A stretch of 29,364 nt of DNA, taken from Oehlia diaphana (lineage: Eukaryota > Glomeromycota > Glomeromycetes > Glomerales > Glomeraceae). Positions within the stretch are counted from its first letter, which is position 1; each line of letters starts with the position of its first letter. Both the position numbers and the translations under genes were made by a program. The stretch lies in assembly GCA_003833135.1 (NCBI GenBank), contig QZLH01000210.1, positions 46,910 through 76,273 on the forward strand. The letters are read 5' to 3'. Below, in pieces: positions 1-12,500 of the stretch. The notes beneath the pieces were generated by a model. That model was not told the DNA's origin, made no database searches, and was given only the letters and a program-made list of their open reading frames with translations.

Positions 1-184
1 GAATAAATTTAATATGAAATATAGTATTTCTTGTAAAAAACAAATATTATTAAAGTCATATGATAAAAAAGGATATTTTTAATACGTATAAAGGTCATAT
101 GATAAAAATGTATATCAGGCAAAAATTATGTACGGTATATTTCATTGAATTTTTAATTAGTACTGCGGATGTGACCTCTATTAT

Positions 185-293
185 AATTATCCGGGGTCCT
201 GCGTTCGCTTCGCTCCGGACAATAATTTTCAGATCACGTGAATAATTTGATCTTCTTAGATTTCTTTCTGCGCCACTTAAGATCCGGATAATT
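185..293. repeat. 10-bp inverted repeat pair upstream of ILV5
   Basis: AATTATCCGG at 185-194 has its exact reverse complement CCGGATAATT at 284-293. The enclosed ~90 bp includes a GC-richer island (TTCGCTTCGCTCCGG around 204-218) and a CACGTG E-box-type palindrome at 235-240. It could be a small MITE-like insertion or a paired upstream element. No target-site duplication is visible. Confidence 0.35.
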
Positions 294-320
294 TTTTTTT
301 TTTTTTTTTTGCAATACTAC

Positions 321-338
321 TATATAAGCTATATAAGG
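321..338 (+). promoter_or_regulatory. tandem TATA boxes of ILV5
   Basis: Two TATATAAG motifs lie back to back (321-328 and 330-337), about 50-60 bp before the ILV5 start codon and just after a ~20-nt poly-T tract (291-310). The arrangement of poly-T, TATA and a short leader is a plausible core promoter. I see no Leu3-type CCGG-N4-CCGG site. Confidence 0.5.
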
Positions 339-384
339 CTTAATGACCATCTTTTTTTTTAGGAAGATTTATTTGAGATAACAA

Positions 385-2061
385 ATGAATTTTACGCGCT
401 TTTTTTTTCGTTCTTTAAGTCGTTCCTCTAACGCTGCTTTTTTAAAGCAACAAAGACACGTTATTGTTGGCTCAAAATCTTACTCGATACTAAAAAGTTC
501 AACTCCAAGAAAAGCTGTTAGTGTTAAGGTACTTACCACTTAAAAATAGATAATCTAAGCTAGTCTATGATAATTAATAAATTGAAATACAAAAATTATT
601 TAAGCAAGGTCAATTATTACTAGTTATTTTACTTTATTTTATTTTGAATTCCAACGAATTAAGGTTAATACTTTAAACGATTTAAAACACTCTCACTCAA
701 ATCAAATTCGAACTATGAAAACACTCGATTTTGGTGGAACTAAAGAAGTTGTCTATGAGAGATCCGATTGGCCAAAAGAAAAATTTCAAGAGTTTTTTAA
801 AAATGATACAATTGCTGTAATTGGATATGGGCCTCAAGGAAGTGGGCAAAGTTTGAATGCACGTGATAATGGATTAAATATTATCATTGGACTTAGAGAA
901 GGTGGAAGAAGCTGGAATGAAGCATTGGCAGATGGCTGGGTGCATATTATTTATTACCATATATATTTGAGATTCACGTTTTTATATTGACGTAACTGCG
1001 ATTATCGCATTATCATATAAAAATAGGTTCCTGGAAAGACACTCTTTCCTATTGAGGAAGCCCTGAAAAAAGGAACGATTATTTTTAATCTTTTGTCAGA
1101 TGCTGCACAAAAAGAACTTTGGCCTAAATTTGTACCACACTTAACAAAAGGAAAGACTTTATATTTTTCTCATGGTTTCTCTATTGTGTTCAAGGATGAG
1201 ACTCATGTTATACCCCCAAAAGATATTGATGTAATTATGGTTGCGCCAAAAGGGTGTGTAATCATTATTTCGAAATTTTATAATTAGAGTTCTTTTCGAA
1301 AATTGATTTTTGATTTGGTTTATATAGATCAGGAAGAACTGTTCGTTCTCTTTTCCTTGATAAACGTGGCATAAATTCTTCTATTGCAATCTTTCAGGAT
1401 GTTTCTGGTAAAGCAAAAGATACTGCTGTAGCCCTTGGTGTAGCCATCGGGTCAGGTTACCTTTATGAAACAACTTTTGAAAGAGAAGTTTTCTCTGATC
1501 TTTTTGGTGAACGAGGTGTACTTATGGGTGCAATTCAAGGTTTATTCCTTGCACAGTATGAAGTTTTAAGATCACGTGGACATACACCCTCCGAGGCGTT
1601 TAATGAGACTGTGGAAGAGGCAACTCAATCATTGTATCCATTAATTGGTGCAAATGGCATGGATTGGTAAAACATCATGTTACATTAATGATATTATGAT
1701 TTACTTATTATATGGTATTTAATATATGACATTTAAATAAAGGATGTATGCTGCTTGTTCAACAACGGCTCAGCGTGGTGCTCTTGATTGGTATAAGCCA
1801 TTCCGTGATGCAAACAAACCAGTTTTTGAAAGATTATACGAATCTGTAGCTAATGGAAGTGAAACTCGTAGAGTTTTGGAAAAGAACTCCTCGCCCACAT
1901 ATCGTGAAGAATTAGAAAAAGAGCTAGAAGAAATTAGGTAATTCATTATGACATGTTATAGTTATTACATATATTTTATTAATTGGTTGTATTCTATTAG
2001 GGAAAGTGAAATATGGAAAACTGGTAAGACTGTTAGAAATCTCCGTCCGGAAAATAAATAA
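385..2061 (+). CDS. ILV5: ketol-acid reductoisomerase, mitochondrial (Ilv5)
   Basis: Class I acetohydroxyacid reductoisomerase, second step of valine, leucine and isoleucine synthesis: NADPH-dependent alkyl migration and reduction in the mitochondrial matrix. Six exons: 385-528, 664-939, 1027-1253, 1328-1666, 1743-1937, 2001-2061. All introns are GT-AG and phases close to 413 aa (yeast enzyme about 395). Residues 1-50 form an Arg/Ser/Phe-rich, acid-free presequence typical of mitochondrial import. The Rossmann NADPH motif GYGPQGSGQ is at about 102-110. TLYFSHGF and APKGSGRTVR are the family blocks leading into the knotted C-terminal domain. The Mg-binding Asp and Glu sit at about 273 and 277 in SDLFGERG. 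The protein ends LRPENK. The ATG at 385 is chosen because it gives the targeting peptide; the internal Met at 715 would lose it. The gene is convergent with PWP2. Confidence 0.96.
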
Positions 2062-2440
2062 AAAAACTAAAAAAAACTTCTTTTATGTAAGTATATTATA
2101 TCAATTAACAACGTATATATAAATTATATTATACTTTATATGATCCTCTAATTAAATTAAATTAGATTTAATAAATGGAATGAATTTATTCATTTCATAA
2201 ATTTTGGAAGTTTCTTTTACCATGCATAATTTAGTGTTGGTAGTCTAATTCCGAGAGGCAATTCACAATTTCGGATTTTTTTTTTTAATAATTAAATTAT
2301 TGATATCATACTTGCATCTATTTGTTTAGGACGCGGAATAATTTGAAATAAGCACTAGCAAATTTCGATACTAAATAATAAAATTTTATGATTATACATT
2401 TAAAGGAAATCGTATGACAATAAATATTCGCACATTTTTT
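2062..2440. other. convergent intergenic spacer ILV5/PWP2
   Basis: A 379-bp AT-rich spacer holding the 3' ends of two convergent genes. It contains poly-T/poly-A runs and AT palindromes (for example around 2280-2310). I see no ORF or RNA gene. Confidence 0.6.
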
Positions 2441-5400
2441 TTATTGATCTTTTAAAGATATGAGATATTCAATTGTGTATATATTTTCATCGCATCTATT
2501 AATAATAGAAATTAAGGTTAATTAACACGACTTCAAACTATTAATGAATTACATAATTCAATGATCAATTACTTACATTTTAGCCAAATCTTCTAGAGTT
2601 TTTCCAATAGCTTTTTGTAAAAATCGCAATATACTCGAAAATTGATTGGAATATTGTCTTAAATATTTTCCATGTATAGTTAATAATTTCATTATCCATA
2701 ATAAATGAAATTCAACATGAGGAGATTCTTCAATGTTACTAGCAATAAATTTTAATAATTTTTCTATATATTTTTCTGGAAAATCTTTTACTATTAATTC
2801 GATATTTTCAGGTGAAATTTTTTCATAAACTTGATGAATTAAATATAATTCATTAAGTCTAAATGACATAATAAGTGCTTTAAGATATTCCTCTGAACGT
2901 AAAGTTTCTAATATACTTTTAGGTGTTATATCAATTTCTAATTCAAATGGATCAAATAACAAGTTTTCATCTAATGAATAAATTAATAAACCTTCTGTTG
3001 ATGCTGCTGACCATGATTGTCCTGTTGGTGAAAATTTTATAGATTTTGTACGAATTTCTGGGCGTGTTTTACGTATTGAAAGATCTCCTTTCTGTGTCCC
3101 TGGTAGACTATTATCTAACCTATCTTCTAAATCGCTTAATTCTCCCGTTTCATCTATTAAATCAAGTGGACCAGCTTCTGTTATATTTTTACTATTTAAA
3201 AATTCTTGTATTCCATCCAGAGATAAATTATGAGAAATTTGAAATTTTTTTAAAAGCAATTGACTTTTCGCATCATAAAGGCAAACATATTTGCTATTTC
3301 CTCCTGCTAATATACATGATCCATCAGCCGTATAACATAAACTATTGAATGATTTTCCTGAAGAAGAATTCGCAGCTGTGGTTCTATCATTGGCTCTCCT
3401 ACCTCCAGAAATATCTTTACGACCTTCAATAGTACCAGTTTGAATACCATTTTCAACATCCCAAAAAATAATTTGACCATCTAATGTAGAAGTTGCTAAT
3501 TGTTTTCCATCAGGACGATAAACTATAGCTAATACATCTGAATTATGGCGAAATATTTCAACATGTTTTCCACGATTAAATACATCCCATGTACGTGTCG
3601 TACCATCCCATGAGCCAGAAGCTAATTCAATACCAGACGGACTAAAAGCTAAAGAACTTATTGGTCCTTCATGGCCTGCTAACACATCTAAAAGTTTACC
3701 GGTTTGGACTGACCAAACAAAAATTTCAAAGGTATCCATTGAACCGGCACATACAATTTCTCCACTGGGGTCAACTGCCAATGCAGTAAATTGGACCGGT
3801 GAAGGTGATGTAAAGGTTCTAAAATTCCTATAACGGATTAAATCGAATGCTCTAACAGTTCCATCTAAAGATGCAGAAAATAACACTTGTCCGTTTTTCG
3901 CGAATTCCACCACCGATACACCTGAAGAGTGTTCAGAAAACGTGACAAAACAAAATCCAGATACAGTATTCCACACTTTAACTTTTCCATCATCACCTCC
4001 AGTCGCAATATTCTGACCATCTGCTGAATACGATAAGGTATTCATATCATAATAATGTCCTTGTTGTTTAAGAACATATGATTCAGATTGCCATTCCCAA
4101 ACTAGAAGCTGTCCTAATTTCGAAGATCCGAATGCTAGCCATTCTCCAGTAGCATTAATTGTCACAGAATCAATCTTTTTTTGTGAAATACTCAAAGTAT
4201 GAATATTGTTAAATTCTGGCATTTCCCAAATTCCAAAAATTCCAGATGAAAAACCAATAACTAGTAATTTTGACGCTGCGTGGTAAGCAGAACAAACAAC
4301 TTTTGCACTAGATTGATTAAAATAATGGCGCGAAACTATCACCCATTTCTTTGCTAGTTGAACGTCTTCTTTTTTATCAATATCCATTTCATCATCCTCA
4401 TCCTCCTCCCTTTTTATCTCATTAAATGCTTTGTATTTCCAAATAAATAATGCACCGTCTTTACTAACAGTATAAATCTAGGGGAAAAATTGTAAATTAT
4501 TTGTTTATCCTGAACAAATAAAAATATGAAAATATGTATTTACTTACTGTTTCCTGATCAGAAGAAAAATATGCACCAATTACGTAATTTCTGTGTCCTG
4601 CTAACGTAATTGGTGTGAATCCTTCTATGGGATGAAGAGAATAAATTCTTGCAGTCATGTCTTTTGAAGTGGAAATAAAAAATCTTTGCAAAAAATTATT
4701 AAAATATTAGATTAATAAATTAACAATCAAGTTGGAGAATAGATGAATTTTTTATCTAAAAATTTACCGAGAATCGCTCGTCCAAGTTATAGATGTGACA
4801 TCATCAAAATGACCTGTATACTTTCGATGTAATACGAATGGAGCAAATTCACGATTAAATCCTGGAGATTTCCAAACTTGAATATGCTTTCCAAGAGCAA
4901 CAGCGAAATATCTAATTCATTTTATAGTTAAACTAAGCAATTAATTTAAAATAATTATAATAATGAAAATACTTACTTGCCATCATTACTGAATTGGACA
5001 TCTTCAGCTGGTGATTTGAAATTGAAATAGTGTAATACTACGCGACGTTGAAAATTAATTAAAAGTACTCTTCCATCTAAAGTTATATATAATTAACGTT
5101 AGATGAGTTTATAAAAATATTTTAAAATAGGCTTAACAAACCTTCATCAACTGTAAGCAACAAATTAGCATTTGGAGACAAGGCTATTCGTTTGATGTTT
5201 TTATTACTTTCAAATGGAAAAGTAAGGGATTTATTGCTTCGGAATAATAATTAATAAAAAAAAATAAAAAAGTAAATTTCACTATTTATAGTTGAATATA
5301 AATTTCATAATTCTTAACTATAGAGGAAATACTTTAAAAGATCAAACATCGAAACACGGTTTCCAACCGGACTTAATAATGAATTTCCATCAGAAGTAAA

Positions 5401-5538
5401 CAATAAATTTCCTTGGGTATATACTGTTCCACATAAATTAGAAAACTTCAGACATAATAAAATATATTAATATAACTAACTCATGTATTGAGTGTGGTAA
5501 ATTTAGTTACAAACAATTACCTTAAAATCGGTCTTCAT
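2441..5538 (-). CDS. PWP2: periodic tryptophan protein 2, U3 snoRNP / SSU processome (Pwp2/Utp1)
   Basis: WD40 scaffold of the UTP-B subcomplex of the small-subunit processome, acting in the nucleolus on 35S pre-rRNA. Eight exons on the minus strand, 5' to 3': 5538-5521, 5445-5333, 5236-5142, 5076-4977, 4911-4768, 4683-4548, 4477-2577, 2495-2441. They join to 853 aa (yeast and human about 920). The N terminus MKTDFKFSNLCGTVY and the blocks GNRVSMFDLL, IYTVSKDGALFIW and WDGTTRTWDVF are strongly Pwp2-like. About 14 WD repeats span roughly 15-640, an acidic linker lies near 225-235, and the Utp12-type helical C-terminal domain begins near 715 (FDPFELEIDITP). A long exon ends AAAAT|gtaagt; ignoring this donor would stop one codon later, but splicing to 2495 adds ICDENIYTIEYL, a family-like tail. 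It shares a divergent promoter with the dehydrogenase. Confidence 0.95.
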
Positions 5539-5749
5539 TTTCTTGATAAGAAAAGTTGATTATCTATAAAATTTTGTGATTCTACTTCTACGGGTCTACC
5601 CGCAATTACCCGACATACCTTAATCGAAGACGCGTCTGACATTGGGTGAGTGGCATAATGACCAATAAAATGGCACTTGATCAGCACTTAAATTTTGAAT
5701 GCGCGATTGAAGATTATTATCAACGTACGATTTTCAGTTATCTGAAATA
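5539..5749. promoter_or_regulatory. divergent promoter PWP2 / short-chain dehydrogenase
   Basis: Only 211 bp separate the two start codons. The interval holds a perfect 10-bp palindrome AGACGCGTCT (5628-5637) centred on the MluI cell-cycle-type hexamer ACGCGT, a CCAAT box at 5662-5666, an ATTGG at 5641-5645, and a repeated TACCCG motif near 5598-5612. No clear TATA box lies on either side. Co-regulation is inferred from the spacing only. Confidence 0.5.
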
Positions 5750-7042
5750 ATGTCCATCTCAAAAGTTGTTAAAGATCTTAAGGGACGCCTTGACGATAAA
5801 GTCTGTATTATTACTGGAGGAGGAAGGTAAAAGACTTTATCGTTTTATTATCGAGTAATAAACAAAGTTTTTTTACGTGTTATTTTTTTTCCCACAGCGG
5901 TATCGGTTTTGAAGCATCAGTTCTTTTTGCCCGAGAGGGAGCTGATGTCGTTGTAGCTGATATTGATCTTAAAGCGGCCGAAGCTACAGTTGAAAGAATT
6001 AAGGAAAAAACTGGACCAATACATGTTCGTAAACATGCTATTGCTATGAAATGCGACGTTTCCAAGGAAGCTGAAGTTAAGAAAGTTGTAGAAGACACTC
6101 TTAAAGAATTTGGTATATATAATTATTTACTTTAAGGTTTTGAATTTGGGTTTTAATCATACATTTTAAATAGGTAAACTTGATGTCATGTTCAATAACG
6201 CGGGTATTATGCATGCTCATGATGATGATGCTCTCAATACCGATGAAAAAGTTTGGTGAATATTAATATAACAGGGATTTTTTTTAGTTCTTCTTTAATT
6301 GATCTTTTATCATAATATAGGGATCTTACCATGGATATTAATCTTAAAGGAGTCTGGTTTGGATGTAAATACGCTATTGAAGCTTTCCGAAAAAGGAAGA
6401 ATGGTGGTAATATTATTAACATTGCAAGTTTTGTAGGATTAATGGGCTCAGCAACTCCTCAATTAGCATGTAAGTAATAACATTTATATATTAAGATTCA
6501 ATATGAAATTAATTTAACAATTTTTTATAGATACCGCATCTAAAGGTGCAGTTATAGCATTGAGGTATGTAAAGTTTATTTTTTATATAATTATTGGAAG
6601 TTCTCTAATATTCATTTATCTTTTTTAATCCGAGCGAAGTCGGGAATTAGCAATTATTCATGCCCGCGAAAATATTCGTGTTAATGCATTATGTCCTGGC
6701 CCTTTACGTACTCCATTATTAATGAATTATCTTGATACGGAAGAAAAGAAAAATAGACGCTTAGTTCACATTCCAATAGGAAGATTCGGTGAACCTATTG
6801 AAATAGCTAATGCTGCTTTATTCTTAGCTTCAGATGAATCATCGTATGTTACAGGTGTTGAGTTTAAGGTTGATGGTGGTCTCACCGCTGCTTATGTGGT
6901 AAATTTTACAAGTACTGTATGTAGAAGTAAATAATATTTAAATTTGTAATAACTTGTTATTTTTATGTTTTAGACACCTGAAGGACCTTGTACTAGCGTA
7001 CCACCAAAAAACTTTAAAAAAGTTTCAGAAGAAAAGAATTAA
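5750..7042 (+). CDS. classical short-chain dehydrogenase/reductase (SDR)
   Basis: NAD(P)-dependent oxidoreductase of the classical SDR family; substrate unknown. Seven exons: 5750-5826, 5898-6112, 6174-6255, 6321-6469, 6531-6564, 6640-6898, 6974-7042. They join in phase to 294 aa. The cofactor motif TGGGSGIG is at 22-29, NNAG at 105-108, the catalytic Ser at about 161 (NIASFVG), and the catalytic YTASK (Tyr175, Lys179) is split by an intron. The C-terminal block SSYVTGVEFKVDGGLTA is the usual SDR end. An acidic residue after the second strand (VVADID) suggests preference for NAD over NADP; that is inference. A short charged tail (VPPKNFKKVSEEKN) follows. AATAAA at 7102-7107 is a possible polyadenylation signal. 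No signal peptide or membrane segment is visible. Confidence 0.92.
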
Positions 7043-7219
7043 TGATGATAATTGTGAATTGTATTAGCGTTTATTTAAAGTGAATCATATGTATTTTTAG
7101 CAATAAAATAAGATTTTTTTTATTATAATGCTTATACATGTGAATATTTATACATTTGGTGATAATATTACATGATCTATTTCTAAAATAATAAAATGCC
7201 TTACGAATGAAATTTTTTT
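7043..7219. other. convergent spacer SDR/choline kinase
   Basis: A 177-bp AT-rich spacer between two stop codons. It contains an AATAAA on the plus strand (7102-7107). No gene is seen. Confidence 0.6.
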
Positions 7220-8791
7220 TTAATCTTTATTTAATAGAGGTAAACGCTCATAAACCTCATTTTTTAATTCTCTAAAACGGTGCAATCTTTCCATACCATA
7301 GGAAAGATAATCAAAATTAATTTGACTTTGACCTGATTGTACCAAGCCCCATAAGCCCCACATAACATGACTTGCTAAAGTAAAAGCATAAACCTCTAAT
7401 TTAAGCTTTTGTAAATAATTATCATGAGTCTCTGAGGGATTATTGATTGTATGATCACCAGGAATAGAATAAGCATCTATATAAGCCCGGAGAAAATCAA
7501 TTTGTTGATCTTCATTTGGGTATAAATCCAACTTCATTTTATGTGGAACTGACGAATGATAATCATACGTCCACTCACAAAAGTGGTTGGCGATGTCGAA
7601 TGCCTGATAATTATAGCCGGCGTACTCAAAATCCACTACGACTAAACTTCCATCTGTCAGTCGTAGAATATTCCCGTATTGTGTCTAAATTATTAAATTA
7701 AATTTAGAATGATTATCATTCAATACAACGTGAACCACCGACTTTAACTTATACTTACATCATTATGTGCAAAGACAATTGGGGAATCAATATTGTGGCT
7801 AAGTTTATATTTGAGTTCTTCAATCTCATCTTTCAACATTTTAAAATCAAATTCTTCTAGACTGTTTCTTTGTTCTTCAGTACATTTTAATGAGGATATA
7901 GTGTTTAACGCCAACGGATACCATTTGTCAATATTAACCCAAACCTCAGGCTTAATGTTCTCCTGAGGAGGTGGAAATATATTTATAATATTATGTAATT
8001 GAGACAAACGCTGAGCAATATATTTTGAAGTTGATGGATCTCGTAAATCATTACTTTTTAATGTCTCGGATTCAAGGTGTTGCTCGAAACGACCATTTTT
8101 AAACACACCCAATAATTTTGGTCCAATCTTTAAGGCCGATAACATCTCTAAAAAATTTAATTCTTTTTGTCTATCACATAGTTGATCTACACCGTTACCA
8201 TACACTCTTAATAAAACTCGCAGAGGTTTTTTATTTTTAGCTTGATCATGTAATTTCTTTGTTCTCGTGATGAAAAACACGCAATTTGTAAGAGCTCCGC
8301 TAACACGCTCTATTTGAATGTCGCTTTCATTAGAGACGTCCCAACCTGGTAACATATCAGTTATAAGAGGAATAAGCGCATTACGTAGTGTTACATTATC
8401 ATCGTTACCTAATTTTCTATATTAATATTCAATAAAGAAGGGTTTAAATAATTTCCCAAAAAAAAAACCATTTAACTGAAAAAGTAATTATTAAAATGAA
8501 TGCTTACTCTAAATCAAGTATAGTGTCACTTTCAGGTATCAGTCTCTCTCTTTTAGGTATCGATCTTTCCTTCGTAAAATGATTTTTATGTTTATGTTTA
8601 TCGTTACTATTACTCCTATTTTTCTTAATTTTTTCATGATGATCTCTTTGAGAATCGTTACTTTTCTTTACCATTAATACTGTCGATGAAGAACTCTTCC
8701 TTCCAATCAAATGTGTATTAGCAGAATCATGTCTAACATGTTTATGTGAATTAGAAGTAGAAAGTGGTGGTTGAGTATCTACAGATGACAT
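7220..8791 (-). CDS. choline kinase (choline/ethanolamine kinase family)
   Basis: ATP-dependent phosphorylation of choline, first step of the CDP-choline (Kennedy) route to phosphatidylcholine. Three exons on the minus strand: 8791-8508, 8416-7759, 7684-7220, giving 468 aa. Residues 1-94 are a basic Ser/His/Lys-rich, probably disordered extension (KNRSNSNDKHKHKNHF). The kinase core starts near LPGWDVS and includes VLLRVYGNGVDQ and the phosphotransferase Brenner motif with His312, Asp314 and Asn319, the latter two separated by the exon 2/3 junction. The choline-kinase motif around 331-355 contains DFEYAGYNYQAFDIANHFCEW features; the FCEW ending is closer to choline than to ethanolamine kinases. 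The exon 2 acceptor at 8418-8417 is used because the next AG downstream gives an immediate stop. A role for ethanolamine as well cannot be excluded. Confidence 0.92.
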
Positions 8792-9539
8792 TTTCTTTTT
8801 TTAATAAGAAATTTTTTTCAATAGGAATTTTTTTTAAAAAAATAGAGAATCCAAAAATTGGCGACTATATATATTGAATTGATGTTTCACATTCCCAAGG
8901 ATTGTGAAAGGTCTTGTGATGGCTTGTGATGTATTGTGACATAACCATTTTTGGTAATAAATGAATATTGCCCCAAAAATTACGCCAATAATACCATTTC
9001 TACATTTTCCGGTAATTCATGTGAAATGCATGTATCATATGATCGTATGTTTACGTAAGGTATTCTTTAAAAGTTGCATAATACCCGTATTCTCAGACAA
9101 AAGTGGGCAAAAAATTATTCTTTTTATTGAATAAATGGCGTTGATTATAAATATTTGATAAAAACGCGTTACCTTCATACTCCTCCTTGGCGTTATTGTA
9201 AATAGAAACAAAGGAAGAGTTCGAAAGATTGTTAAATTCGGAGCAAATTTCAGATCGGCAACCAATGAACGTGATTACCAAAAAAGGTAAGGTCTATTTT
9301 AATAATGCCATACTTGCATGCATGCAGTTAAAATATTGTACAAAATTTATTAAAAAGTGTAGTTCCATCATTCAAATATAATCAATAAAAAAATAAAAAA
9401 ATAACATATATTTTTACGAATTACGTACATAAAATAAAAAAAAGAGAAAAAAAAAACAAAAAAATAATATATAATATATATAAAATCAATTTATGCCAGT
9501 TAATAATTAATACATTCACTGCAAACACTTATAAATTAC
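8792..9539. promoter_or_regulatory. upstream region of choline kinase with phased TTGTGA repeats
   Basis: 748 bp between the choline kinase start and the RBM5-like stop, both on the minus strand. It contains four TTGTGA hexamers starting at 8902, 8914, 8924 and 8934, the last three exactly 10 bp apart. AT-rich simple sequence fills 9380-9500. Small ORFs between 9035 and 9281 show no family features and look accidental. Confidence 0.4.
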
Positions 9540-12500
9540 TTAAGGTTCTTCTAATCGAGATCTAGCCTATTATTATAAGTTAAGAAGAATTGTTTAAATA
9601 ATAATATAAATTGATAATTCAAACTCGTATACTTACAAGTTTCTTTGCCATTCCATAATATGTGTTCTGTCCATCATCTAAAAGGCTGTGACTTTGCGAA
9701 GCTCCAAGTCCAACTCCTGCTGTATAAATCTCTGGTTGGATTGGATCAACTATGCCATTTTTATTTTTACCCAAACCTTCTCCTGCCTTCCATCCCATAT
9801 TTTGTAATAAACGGTTTCCAATATTATCTTCTCCAATTCCATATTTTGTGGGTTGCTCAAATGTTTCTTCAACTGAATTAGATGAACCAGACGTAGCAGG
9901 TTGTACGGGCCTCCTCGGCTGACCATAAATCTTCCTTCTTTGTGCAGCTCTATTATTATATTTTGTCTAAATGATAAAAAAAGGAAGATTTAAAAATATT
10001 TCATGTTTTAAATAATAGTATATAGTTTTTGTACCTGAGATTTTTCATCATTTTGTAATCCATATGCTCGTTTCATACGAATAGTTTGTACCAAATGTTC
10101 ATTCTCCAAATTCGACTACGAAATATATATAAAAATAATAATAATTAATGTCTATGAATTAAGGATAATGAAATTCCAATGAAGCAAACCTTATGTAAAT
10201 CTGACATTTGCTCATGTTTCTGAAGTTCAGTAAAATCTACAAATTGTCGTTGACATAATAGGCATGCATTTAACGTATAATCGAAAAGACCGTCATCACT
10301 TAATTCAGGCTGTATATTGTATTATTAAAATAGTACATTTTAATAGCCAGGAAAACAACACTACAGTTTAATTTTTATATACCTGATTTGTATGTAATTC
10401 TTCCTTCCTTTCATTCCATTTTTGCAATTGTTCATGAACCTTTATTATTAAATTTGACGTATATACATAAGAACTTAATAAATTACATTATAACTACGCA
10501 TTTAATATTTACCTTCTTCTTTCCAATTGGCTTGTTTAACTTCTTTTTCTTTTCTTTAACTAAATAAAAGAAAAGTAATACGTAAATGTAAAGCAATAAA
10601 ATTGGTTACATTTAAAAAAGTGAAAATTCTGTACAAAAAAACTAACCCCCTTTCAAAGGATCCTTAGACATTGATATCGATACTTCATGTGAGACTTCGT
10701 TTTCTTCAATTGTTTCCGAATCGTGGCCACTGGGAGAACCAATTATTATTAACAAATAATAAGACAAGTGCGGTATGACCGAGAGGGGGAACGATAAAAA
10801 CGTGGCGAAGAGATAAGAAACAAGGTGGAACAATTGGGTTAACAAAAGCTACGGAAATATAAGTTTTCTCGATGCTCTGCTTCATTCATATTATTCTCGG
10901 TTATAAACTAACGTTTCTGGTGATAAAGAATCTCTTGAGATACTTGAATTAAATTGATTGATTTGTTGTGAAGTTACTTGCTGTTCGTGATTTATGGTCT
11001 CCCGCGGAGAATGGCTTCCTGAAGGCTGCTCGTGAGTTAGGTCATCCCCTGCAGATAGCATATTTTTGTCATCAGAAAATTGTTGACCTTTAACTTCTTG
11101 AGACTCAATTTCAGGAGTTGTTGAATTGGTAAACATTTCTTTGTCTAGACAAATAAATAGTAAATTCATAATGATAATAAAAAAAAAATAGCAAATAATA
11201 AAATTAATCTTACTCGTAGATTGATTTGTGTCAACTTTTTGTTCAATTTCAAGATCAGCATAAAATGCACTAAGCTCTGAATCCTGATTTTTCTTTGGAG
11301 AAGAATGTGACTTATTATGATTATTTGAAGTTGAAACCATATCAGAAACTGAAAAGATAGATTTAGTTTCGGCTTTTCCAGTAGATGTCAAAACCGCGCC
11401 CATGTCTGAATAGAAAGCATTCAATTCATCTTCAACATTCACTAAATTTTTTTTTTTAAAAAAATTTTTTTAGAGTTTAAAAAAACCAAATAATAACTGC
11501 ATCAGAAGAACAAAACGAATTCTGTTAAAGAAGTAAATAAACCGCACATTTTGTATCAGGAACAGCAACTGATTCTTTTGACTCTTCTGCTAGGCTCTCT
11601 TTTCGATTTTTACTTTCAGCCTCGTATACAGAAGCCGAATTTGTAGACGATGAAGTTGCATTGGGCTCAATTTGGACCGAATGTTGTGATCCGCCATATT
11701 CAACTGCATATGCTTTTTGATCCCAATACGACATGGCAATTCCATCATCCCCCCAAATAGTCCACTCAGTAGTAGCATAAGCCGGTATAAAACTTCCGGG
11801 GTGAGCAAACGTTATACTAACAATTCGTGAGTCAACTGCAAATCCTCCTGGATAATATTGAGGATCATTAAAAACTGACAAGGCATATGAAGATGTCTAA
11901 CGATACGATTCGGTGGTTAGTAATATTTTTCGCATTATGTTTAAAAACAAAAAAAAAAAAAAAGAAAATAATAATAATAATTTGTTTTCTTAAATAAAAA
12001 TTAAGTAACCTGAATATCATGATAATCTAAAAATGCAAAACCCCATGACATCCTAGAAGCTCGATCTTTAATCAACAAAACCCTCCTTAAAGCTGCCAAC
12101 TGACTTATAGTAGCATAAAGAGTTTCTTCGGTAGTTAAAGGATCTAATCCACGGACTAATAAGATATGATGTGGAACTTGACCTAAATCATTTTCTCCAT
12201 CATTAAAGAACGAATTGGTAGGTGCCAGATGTAGTGAACCAGACACCATGGATTCTGCATCGCCAAATATAATTAAAGATAATGTGAGAAACCATACAAA
12301 TAATAATATATATGGGATTCTGGAGCAAGTCGTTTATAATTTAAATAGTACGACTTGATGTCCAAAAGGACTCTGTGGTATTCTCCACAATCTAATCACA
12401 CCTTTCTTCGAATGATGACATTGATGGCAACTTTCACGTTTTTTGTAATTGAGAAAACCGCACTAATCGAAAAAATTTTTATTAATAAAAAAAAAAAAAT

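Noticed and set aside
9035..9281. Two overlapping minus-strand ORFs (76 and 62 codons) upstream of choline kinase
   Set aside because: They overlap in different frames and no family features are visible. They could be 5' leader sequence but cannot be joined to the kinase with confidence.
10642..10845. Leu-rich ORF as a separate small membrane protein
   Set aside because: Its 3' half is exon 10 of the RBM5-like gene and the hydrophobic part is intron; no start codon is present (TTG only).
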